From MGIIb-O3 sp046710875 (lineage in GTDB: Archaea > Thermoplasmatota > Poseidoniia > Poseidoniales > Thalassarchaeaceae): a stretch of 6,596 nucleotides of DNA. Positions 1 to 5,642 of this stretch are shown piece by piece. The translations under genes were made by a program, and so were the position numbers. Position 1 is the first letter of the stretch, and the number at the start of each line of letters is the position of its first letter. The DNA is taken from positions 1-6,596 of the forward strand of contig JBKEHQ010000072.1 of NCBI GenBank assembly GCA_046710875.1, read 5' to 3'. Under the pieces are notes generated by a model. The model saw only the letters and a list, made by a program, of their open reading frames with translations, had not been told where the DNA came from and searched no databases.

Positions 1-2
1 GG

Positions 3-176
3 TTGAATTATGCTGAAGTGGGCGAGTTAAAATTAATCATACAGAAGGGCAAATGGATAGTCTCTGCTGACGAGCCTTTTGATGGAGGAATTCAAGAGAT
101 ATTCAAGAATTTAGTTAAATTATTAAAGTCTGCTGAAAGACGTGAATGCGGCATTTTAATGAGGAAACATTCATGA
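3..176 (+). CDS. 3' end of an unidentified protein-coding gene (partial)
   Basis: The third + strand frame is open from the left edge of the window to a TGA at 174-176 and gives 57 residues. The other two + frames hit stops within the first 15 bases. The peptide has a mixed, protein-like composition: a short beta-like stretch (ELKLIIQKGKWIVSADE), then an amphipathic helix (IQEIFKNLVKLLKSAERR) and a basic tail ending MRKHS. The gene begins outside the window, so the start is unknown. It converges on purC, with only 2 bp between the two stop codons. I do not recognise the family and assign no function. A chance open frame of this length is possible in AT-rich DNA, but the tight fit against purC supports a real gene end. 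Confidence 0.55.
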   Translation: MNYAEVGELKLIIQKGKWIVSADEPFDGGIQEIFKNLVKLLKSAERRECGILMRKHS

Positions 177-178
177 TG

Positions 179-1090
179 CTAAAACTTATTACCTGTTAAT
201 CTTTCAAACATATCGGCATATAACTTAGAAGTTGAAGAAATAATCTTATCCGGTAGCTCAGGTATTGGAGGATCAATAGCACCAGTTTCTCTAGCTTTGT
301 AAAGAGCATCATGGTGCCCAGATTCAAGGTAATATTGACGGACTGATTCCTTTGATAATTGAATTATTTGCCCTTTATCATATGCATCTGCATCCCACCA
401 TCTATCTTCATCCAAAGTTCCGAAGGAATCAACTAATACTGGCTCTCTATTTTTCCCTAAAGCGAATTCTTTTTTACCATCAACATGAATTAATCCCCTA
501 GAAAGGGCTTCTTTGTTAATTATTTCATCAATTTTTATAACAATTTCCATTATACTATCGAATTCATCATCAGATATGTTGGAGATAGATAATGCCTCTT
601 CCCTAGTTAATAATCTGTCAAATTTTTCGAATTTAGTAGATACTTCAAGGTAAGGGCGATTCAATTTAATTCCCTCATATAACTCCATGCCTGAGTCGAA
701 ACCAAATTCTTCTGAACCTACATCTCCTCTCTGATATCTCCTCCAACCAGAACCAGCCAAATAATGTCTACATATTACCTCTAATGGTACAAATACATTT
801 TCAGCATCCCTTGGAATCGCACCTGGTTCCTTAATGACCTTGAATTTTTTAGCTATGATCCTATCAGGTGCATTGACTTCAACAACATGAGTTTTACAAA
901 TGTCTGCATCTTCAACCATCTTAAACCAATGAGCAGAAGTACGATTCAAGGATTCACCTTTTCTAGGGATTAAACTAGGAATTATTTGGTCAAAAGCACT
1001 AATTTGATCAGTATATCTAAATTCAATTAGATCTGGAGAGTCAGTGCTCCAAACTTGTTTAACTTTACCTTCATAAATTAGTTCGCCCAT
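179..1090 (-). CDS. purC: Phosphoribosylaminoimidazole-succinocarboxamide synthase (SAICAR synthase)
   Basis: This cytoplasmic enzyme joins CAIR to aspartate using ATP to give SAICAR in de novo purine synthesis. Numbered from the chosen start (303 residues), family hallmarks appear in order: YEGKVKQVW at 6-14 (nucleotide-binding N-terminal strands), TDQISAFD at 27-34, a PLEVICRHYLAGSGW block at 102-116, STKFEKFD at 151-158, GLIHVDGKKEFALG at 199-212 and VLVDSFGTLDEDRWW at 218-232. The length is close to yeast Ade1 and longer than the roughly 240-residue E. coli type. The frame stays open upstream to ATGs at 1096 and 1147. I chose 1090 because homologues begin just before the YEGK motif, and the 19 extra residues from 1147 resemble nothing in the family. 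No clear Shine-Dalgarno precedes any of the three. It stands alone, divergent from the transporter operon. Function is near certain; the start is moderately so. Confidence 0.95.
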   Translation of the reverse strand: MGELIYEGKVKQVWSTDSPDLIEFRYTDQISAFDQIIPSLIPRKGESLNRTSAHWFKMVEDADICKTHVVEVNAPDRIIAKKFKVIKEPGAIPRDAENVFVPLEVICRHYLAGSGWRRYQRGDVGSEEFGFDSGMELYEGIKLNRPYLEVSTKFEKFDRLLTREEALSISNISDDEFDSIMEIVIKIDEIINKEALSRGLIHVDGKKEFALGKNREPVLVDSFGTLDEDRWWDADAYDKGQIIQLSKESVRQYYLESGHHDALYKARETGAIDPPIPELPDKIISSTSKLYADMFERLTGNKF

Positions 1091-1170
1091 GCACATCTGA
1101 AAAGAAATAAGGACTTGAACATTACTGATGATTTTTTTCAAGTTCATGACATAATTTTCAATGCGAGGGT

Positions 1171-1179
1171 TCTATATCC
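1171..1179. promoter_or_regulatory. TATA-like element between purC and the transporter operon, possibly bidirectional
   Basis: The bases TCTATATCC read GGATATAGA on the other strand, so both strands present a TATA-like core. The usual archaeal spacing of about 26 bases from TATA centre to transcription start predicts starts near 1201 on the + strand (8 bases before the transporter ATG) and near 1149 on the - strand (2 bases before the upstream purC ATG at 1147, or a leader of about 60 bases for the ATG at 1090). The match to the archaeal consensus TTTATATA is only partial, and no convincing BRE is seen on either side. The call therefore rests on position more than on sequence. Confidence 0.35.
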
Positions 1180-1185
1180 TATCTA

Positions 1186-1199
1186 TTAATCGGGATTAA
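1186..1199. promoter_or_regulatory. 14-bp palindrome, candidate operator of the transporter operon
   Basis: TTAATC at 1186-1191 and GATTAA at 1194-1199 are perfect inverted repeats separated by GG. The site ends 9 bases before the ATG at 1209 and lies just downstream of the TATA-like element. A protein bound there would cover the predicted start site near 1201, which suits a repressor. The two-base spacer makes an RNA hairpin unlikely and fits a dimeric helix-turn-helix protein better. Six-base arms do occur by chance in AT-rich DNA, so position is the main support. Confidence 0.3.
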
Positions 1200-1208
1200 G
1201 GGAAACAA

Positions 1209-3545
1209 ATGAGAAGGGGGGAATTTGATTCAAAAAATTCAATTAAACCATTTTTAATTGTATTTTTATTATTAATAATATTAATTACTTCTACGCAAGT
1301 ACAAGGTCAAAATAGTATAGAAAGTGGATGGGAGGTCATTAATTCAGATGTGGAAAAAGACATTGTAAATGTAATAGCTACTGAAGGGGAAGAAGTATGG
1401 GCATTTGGAAAAAATGGATTAATAATGAATAGTAATGATAAAGGAGTGACTTGGAGCATAGATGATAAAATTACTAATGAAAATTTAACAGCATCAGATT
1501 ACTTAAATGGGAATTTAGTAGTTGTTGGAGATAAGGGTAAAGTAATTCAACTAACTGCAGATAATGGATGGAATGATATTTCAATTCCTGGAATTTTAAC
1601 AAATCTAAAAGGTGTTGCCATATCGTCTGAAGATTCTATTTATGTAATCGCAAATAATAGCACATTATGGAATTATGATGGCATAAGTTGGGATGAGGAG
1701 ATATTTGATATTTCAAATGAGTTTAATTCGATATCTTTTATAGATTCAAATAACGGATTAAACGGAATAATAGTTGGAGATAGTGGACTTATTTTAACGA
1801 CCATTGATGGAGGAGTTAATTGGGAATTAATAGAAGTCCCAGAAGTAATAAATGATTCCGACATTAATTCCATTGATTTGTTCAGTAGCTCTAAAGCATA
1901 CGCAATAACTGATTCAGGAGAAATATTAATTTCAAGAAGTTTAGAAACTAGCATTGGATTTGATTGGGACCTAGTTAATGCAGATAGAATAACAGATAGC
2001 GAAATTTATTTCATAAATATTAAAGTAATTAATCCACTAAAAGTTATCATAACAGGCACTAACTATGTTGCGACCAGTAAAGATGGGGGTAATACATTTG
2101 AAGAACATAATCTATCGCTCATATCCAATGGAACGGCCGATGTCATCAATGATTTGACATTCATAGACGGTTTCTGCGGAGTAGCAGTAGGCAATAATGG
2201 ATTAATATTATTAACAGCACAGAATGAATATGGATGTACAGAAGGTTTAGATCAATCTGTAGGTTTTAAGATTGAGGAATTTAATAATTTTGGAACATTT
2301 GTTGAGAAGTATGCTCCTTGGATGCTTGACGGATTAATTGCGACAATGAAAATTGTTGGCTTTGGAATTTTATTTGGATTTTTAATTGGAATCACACTAG
2401 CTATTTGTAAAACTGCTCCAACATCATTGAAAGATATGATTGAAAGCCACTTAGAAAGAGTCCTATTTTTCTCTTGGCTTATAATTCCGTTTTCTGTATT
2501 AATTTCTAGATATTATGGAAATTTAATATTCGCACTCATAATAATAATAATATCAATGGCTTTAATAAAATTTATAGAAATTTATACAAAAAATAAGATT
2601 AATAAGGAATTAAATGACCAAGAAGGACTCTTTGGATTGATTATTCCTTCCAATAATAGATTATTTTTGACAAGAAGTTTGGGTTTATCTTTAATAATCG
2701 GCATACCAGAATTTGTAGGATTTGAAGTAAAAGGCGGATTGATAATGATAATTAATTCAATAAAGTCATTTAGATCTTTAGATATAAATGGAATTGAATA
2801 TATATTTTCACCGGTTGGAGATCCAATTGGATTTTCATACCTATTATTTGGAATTGGAATATTAATTCCTGGAATATTATTATTAACTAGCAATGGAAAA
2901 TATTCTGACATTAAAATTTCATATTATAAAGATAAAAAAATAAAAATAAAACCATGGGAATTGAGGCCTCTGAATTCAATTGCTACTTTGTACACAGATA
3001 TGTTTCGGAATACGCCATTAGTTGTTCAATTTCTATTTCTACATTTTGGCATAGAGATTGGTATGCGAATTCAACAAGCTAGTGATGGAGTATTTGATGG
3101 AATTCCATATTTAGCAGACATATTTAGCGACAGGATATACTTGAGTGCTATTTGCGCATTGGCAATGAATTCTGGAGCATATCAGTGTGAAACTCTGAGA
3201 GGTGCAATCGCTGCGATACCATCTGGACAAATGGAAGCAGGTAGAAGCATCGGTCTGACATATATACAAACGATGAGATTAATCATATTACCTCAATCAA
3301 TAAGAATTTGCATACCCCCACTTGGAAATGAAATGGTTAATTTAGTCTTAAATTCATCATTAGCAATGGTAATAGGCTATACAGAATTAACAAGGCAAGG
3401 GAAGTTAATTAATGCCATAACATTTCAAATTACATGGACTTGGGGGATGGTCATGATTTCGTATTTCGTTGTAACTTGGGCATTGGCATTGGTACTTAGA
3501 CGAATTGAGAATAAAACCAAAATTCCTGGTTTAGGAATAATTTAG
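1209..3545 (+). CDS. Fused Ycf48/BNR-like beta-propeller and polar amino acid-type ABC permease
   Basis: This 778-residue membrane protein is the predicted channel subunit of an amino acid-type ABC importer. Residues 15-33 form a signal sequence (a VQG/Q cleavage site is possible). Residues about 40-340 hold about seven degenerate propeller repeats of the VVGxxGxIxxTxDGGxxW type, for example at 65-82, 105-121, 188-205 and 326-336, as in Ycf48/BNR proteins. Residues 373-399 are the first permease helix. Residues about 415-585 are an extra, mostly hydrophobic insertion. Residues 590-765 are the HisM/GlnP core, with FRNTPLVVQ at 599-607 and the ATPase-contacting EAA loop at 676-696 (E676, G682, P695). 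The N-out topology of this permease family puts the propeller outside the cell. An in-frame TAA at 1197-1199 limits the start, and the ATG at 1209 is the first available. Substrate is unknown; a polar amino acid is inferred from the family. No binding protein lies nearby. Confidence 0.9.
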   Translation: MRRGEFDSKNSIKPFLIVFLLLIILITSTQVQGQNSIESGWEVINSDVEKDIVNVIATEGEEVWAFGKNGLIMNSNDKGVTWSIDDKITNENLTASDYLNGNLVVVGDKGKVIQLTADNGWNDISIPGILTNLKGVAISSEDSIYVIANNSTLWNYDGISWDEEIFDISNEFNSISFIDSNNGLNGIIVGDSGLILTTIDGGVNWELIEVPEVINDSDINSIDLFSSSKAYAITDSGEILISRSLETSIGFDWDLVNADRITDSEIYFINIKVINPLKVIITGTNYVATSKDGGNTFEEHNLSLISNGTADVINDLTFIDGFCGVAVGNNGLILLTAQNEYGCTEGLDQSVGFKIEEFNNFGTFVEKYAPWMLDGLIATMKIVGFGILFGFLIGITLAICKTAPTSLKDMIESHLERVLFFSWLIIPFSVLISRYYGNLIFALIIIIISMALIKFIEIYTKNKINKELNDQEGLFGLIIPSNNRLFLTRSLGLSLIIGIPEFVGFEVKGGLIMIINSIKSFRSLDINGIEYIFSPVGDPIGFSYLLFGIGILIPGILLLTSNGKYSDIKISYYKDKKIKIKPWELRPLNSIATLYTDMFRNTPLVVQFLFLHFGIEIGMRIQQASDGVFDGIPYLADIFSDRIYLSAICALAMNSGAYQCETLRGAIAAIPSGQMEAGRSIGLTYIQTMRLIILPQSIRICIPPLGNEMVNLVLNSSLAMVIGYTELTRQGKLINAITFQITWTWGMVMISYFVVTWALALVLRRIENKTKIPGLGII
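2538..2552 (+). repeat. (ATA)5 trinucleotide repeat inside the permease gene
   Basis: Five perfect ATA units are in frame and encode Ile444-Ile448 within a hydrophobic segment of the inserted membrane region. Slippage would change the helix by whole residues without a frameshift. The repeat is probably a simple product of AT-rich codon use for isoleucine. Confidence 0.6.
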
Positions 3546-3550
3546 GTGAT
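3544..3550 (+). promoter_or_regulatory. Shine-Dalgarno site of the ATPase gene
   Basis: AGGTGAT overlaps the TAG stop of the permease gene (3543-3545) and ends 3 bases before the ATG at 3554. GGTGAT is an exact complement of the archaeal 16S 3' end (AUCACCUCC). Its placement over the upstream stop points to coupled translation of permease and ATPase. It is the clearest Shine-Dalgarno in the window and fixes the ATPase start. Confidence 0.7.
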
Positions 3551-3553
3551 TTA

Positions 3554-4288
3554 ATGAGTGACGAAGTATTAAGTATTCAAGACTTACATAAAATTTATCC
3601 CGGAGGAGTACATGCTGTAAAAGGAATTTCATTTAATGTAAATGAAGGAGAATCGGTAGCAATAATTGGATCTTCGGGAAGTGGTAAATCTACTGTATTA
3701 AGGTGCATAAATAGATTAATTGAACCAACTGAAGGAATAATTAAATTAAAGGGAGACCGCATCAACACTCCAGTAGTAGATATTAATGAGATACGTTCAA
3801 GAATAGGCATGGTATTTCAATCATTTGAGTTATTCGCACATTTGAAAGTACTCCAAAATATTACTCTTGGATTAATACACGTAAGAGGAATGAGTAAGAA
3901 AGATGCTGAGAATCTTGCTCTCAAAGTACTAGAAAGAGTAGATATGTTAGATAGAAAAGATGCATATCCAGGAAACCTATCTGGGGGTCAAAAACAACGT
4001 GTTGCGATTGCAAGAGCTTTGGCCATGAAACCTGAAATATTATTATTTGATGAACCTACAAGTGCCCTTGATCCAGAATTAATAGGATCAGTATTAGAAA
4101 ATATTCGATCATTGGCAGATGAGGGCATGACTATGATAATTGTGACACATGAAATTGGATTTGCAAGAGATGTGGCAGACAGAATAATATATATGGATCA
4201 AGGAATTATAGAAGAAGTTGGTGGGCCCGAAATAATTGAGAATCCCAAAACTGAAAGAATGAAGAAGTTTCTTTCTACATGGGACTAA
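3554..4288 (+). CDS. ABC transporter ATP-binding subunit, polar amino acid (GlnQ/HisP) type
   Basis: This 244-residue cytoplasmic ATPase should power the importer whose permease is encoded 8 bp upstream. All catalytic motifs are intact: Walker A GSSGSGKST at 39-47, Q-loop Gln89 in VFQSFELFAHL, signature LSGGQ at 142-146, Walker B ILLFDEP at 162-168 with catalytic Glu167, D-loop SALD at 170-173, and switch His199 in VTHE. The Q-loop surroundings, the IIENPKTERMKKFL tail and the length match GlnQ/HisP/GltL proteins, which form homodimers. There is no extra C-terminal regulatory domain. Translation is probably coupled to the permease through the GGTGAT site over its stop codon. The 3' end overlaps the convergent gene by 4 bp, so no separate terminator fits between them. 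The substrate cannot be told from the ATPase; glnQ would be the usual label but would overstate specificity. Confidence 0.95.
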   Translation: MSDEVLSIQDLHKIYPGGVHAVKGISFNVNEGESVAIIGSSGSGKSTVLRCINRLIEPTEGIIKLKGDRINTPVVDINEIRSRIGMVFQSFELFAHLKVLQNITLGLIHVRGMSKKDAENLALKVLERVDMLDRKDAYPGNLSGGQKQRVAIARALAMKPEILLFDEPTSALDPELIGSVLENIRSLADEGMTMIIVTHEIGFARDVADRIIYMDQGIIEEVGGPEIIENPKTERMKKFLSTWD

Positions 4289-5556
4289 CAAGGATCTGAA
4301 GATAGTGACCATGATTCAGAAGACCCGCCTCCATCGCCAGGCGCGACTTCTTCAGCATAATTATAGTAAGAAGTATGTGAAATTATTTGTTCATTAGTCC
4401 AAGCATTATCTTGAGTGACTTCAACAACGAAATAATAACATCCATGATCGGTTTCCCCCCATTGGTCTTTAGGAATATATTTGAATTCTCCAAAATCAGG
4501 ATGGTTAATTGATCCTTCTAAGGGAAGTTCAGAGCCATAATCTCCAACGACATAACTACCAGATCCAAATTCGCCTGAATTAGAATCCCAAGATGCTTCG
4601 GCAAACGGCTCAGATGGACTCCCCGTTACAGTCACATCTGGATAATCAATAGCCACGTTACCATCTTCAAAGTAAAGAGTGGCTGATAAATTATAGTTCG
4701 ATAAAGGTAGGCTAACTGGACGGTTATTAGATTGCAGCCCGGACCATGCAGTTAATGATACTCCTATTACACAATTATCATATGAGCCGCAATCATCAGA
4801 ATTCTCACTCATTATCCCATTTGTTTGACTTTGTACATCAGTAATCGTTCTTGATAAATGATTTGCATCCAAGATAGTAGACATAATTTTTCCTTCAACA
4901 CTGATTTTTAATATATAATCAGAAAAAGGTAGTGCATTTCCATCATAGAAGTCAGAGATGGTCAGTAATAATTTACCATAATCACCGAAGCCATCAGATT
5001 TATCAATTTTCAATTGCATAGTTTGTGACCATGTTCCGATTTCAACATCAGCTGCGACTGCAGATGATGACCCACCATTTTGACGAATTTTTACCTCTAA
5101 TCCAGTTCCATCGTCAGATATTTCAACATCTCCAATGGAGATGTCACCAACCAATAATGAACCAAGTAAAACTGGAAAGATGATCATAGATAAATATGAG
5201 GCGCCAACAATTAAAGCAGGGACAACATTTATTCCAGAACCACCAAAATTATTTGGAAGGCCTATGCCTAAAAATGCCCATACTCCAATCAATGAAATAA
5301 CTGAAACTAATGGAATTATTACATTTACAGGAAAGGAGTCAGGGATAAGATAAATTCCAAACCACATTACAACTATAACTGGAAGTAATCCTCCTATCCC
5401 AAGTACTAAGGCTATTTTTGAGAATGATATTGATTCATTTTTAGAAATTTTTTCAGCATTAATATGTATTTCACCAACTAATGGCACTACAGCATTATCA
5501 CCTTGTTCGATTTCTTGTTGTTCTAACGCTTTCTGAAGAAGACCACCGCTACTCAT
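4285..5556 (-). CDS. Unidentified envelope protein: three membrane helices and a large external domain
   Basis: I do not recognise this 423-residue protein. Residues 1-45 are a polar, probably cytoplasmic N-terminus. Three hydrophobic helices follow at about 46-70, 76-100 and 110-136. Residues 137-423 are soluble, rich in Ser, Gly, Asp and beta-type sequence. Three helices with an N-in start would place this long part outside the cell. C256 and C262 (DDCGSYDNC) look like a small disulfide loop, and the protein ends in a Gly/Ser/Asp-rich tail with Cys as the last residue. An in-frame TAG directly precedes the ATG, so the start is not farther upstream. A weak GAGG lies 8 bases before it (5565-5568 on the opposite strand). 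It is downstream of, and co-directional with, another envelope gene across an 86-bp gap. Its stop overlaps the convergent ATPase stop. The role is unknown. Confidence 0.85.
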   Translation of the reverse strand: MSSGGLLQKALEQQEIEQGDNAVVPLVGEIHINAEKISKNESISFSKIALVLGIGGLLPVIVVMWFGIYLIPDSFPVNVIIPLVSVISLIGVWAFLGIGLPNNFGGSGINVVPALIVGASYLSMIIFPVLLGSLLVGDISIGDVEISDDGTGLEVKIRQNGGSSSAVAADVEIGTWSQTMQLKIDKSDGFGDYGKLLLTISDFYDGNALPFSDYILKISVEGKIMSTILDANHLSRTITDVQSQTNGIMSENSDDCGSYDNCVIGVSLTAWSGLQSNNRPVSLPLSNYNLSATLYFEDGNVAIDYPDVTVTGSPSEPFAEASWDSNSGEFGSGSYVVGDYGSELPLEGSINHPDFGEFKYIPKDQWGETDHGCYYFVVEVTQDNAWTNEQIISHTSYYNYAEEVAPGDGGGSSESWSLSSDPC

Positions 5557-5591
5557 CTAATATGCCTCACATAACTCCCATTCAGAGTAGG

Positions 5592-5609
5592 TTATCAACC
5601 CGTTGATAA
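5592..5609. promoter_or_regulatory. 18-bp perfect palindrome, candidate operator
   Basis: TTATCAAC at 5592-5599 and GTTGATAA at 5602-5609 are perfect 8-base inverted repeats around CC. The site sits in the 86-bp gap between the two envelope genes, 36 bases before the ATG of the downstream one. Its right arm overlaps a TATA-like stretch at 5606-5613. This arrangement fits a repressor that blocks promoter recognition. The loop would be too small for a good hairpin and no T-tract follows the stem in either direction, so a terminator is less likely. Confidence 0.45.
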
Positions 5610-5613
5610 ATAT
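5606..5613 (-). promoter_or_regulatory. TATA-like box of the three-helix envelope protein gene
   Basis: On the - strand this reads ATATTTAT, inside AGATATTTATC. Typical archaeal spacing predicts transcription starting near 5583, giving a leader of about 27 bases before the ATG at 5556. It suggests that the downstream gene can be transcribed separately from the gene to its right. The match to the consensus is only partial. Confidence 0.4.
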
Positions 5614-5642
5614 CTTCAAACAGCGACCAATATTTAGTACAA

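Noticed and set aside
1209..1310. Twin-arginine export signal, because the protein begins MRRGEF
   Set aside because: The arginines lie about ten residues before the hydrophobic stretch and lack the SRRxFLK context; a Sec signal or anchor fits better.
1673..1954. Open frame of 93 codons on the - strand inside the propeller region
   Set aside because: It lies opposite a well-supported coding frame, its residues are the low-complexity mirror of propeller repeats, and it shows no recognisable domain.
1209..2240. A true photosystem II assembly factor, suggested by the Ycf48-like repeats
   Set aside because: The repeats are fused to an ABC permease and nothing photosynthetic is nearby; only the fold is shared.
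2521..2580. Very low GC here (10 of 60 bases) against 32 of 60 at 6301-6360, as a sign of horizontal transfer
   Set aside because: The low value reflects an isoleucine-rich membrane segment and the high one a Gly/Pro/Ala-rich external domain; amino acid content explains most of the contrast.
2582..2911. Open frame of 109 codons on the - strand inside the permease
   Set aside because: It is a Pro/Ile/Asn-rich antisense shadow of an AT-rich membrane segment, without a plausible start context.
3595..3810. Open frame of 71 codons on the - strand inside the ATPase gene
   Set aside because: It is antisense to the conserved Walker A and Q-loop region, where codon constraints alone keep the frame open.
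4109..4312. Open frame of 67 codons on the - strand across the ATPase end and the start of the overlap region
   Set aside because: It overlaps two supported genes in another frame and has no recognisable protein features.
5135..5353. Open frame of 72 codons on the + strand inside the three-helix protein gene
   Set aside because: It is a Pro/Thr-rich antisense shadow of the membrane helix region.
5592..5609. Intrinsic hairpin terminator of the Ig-like protein gene
   Set aside because: The two-base spacer leaves little loop, the stem is AT-rich and no T-run follows; an operator reading fits better.
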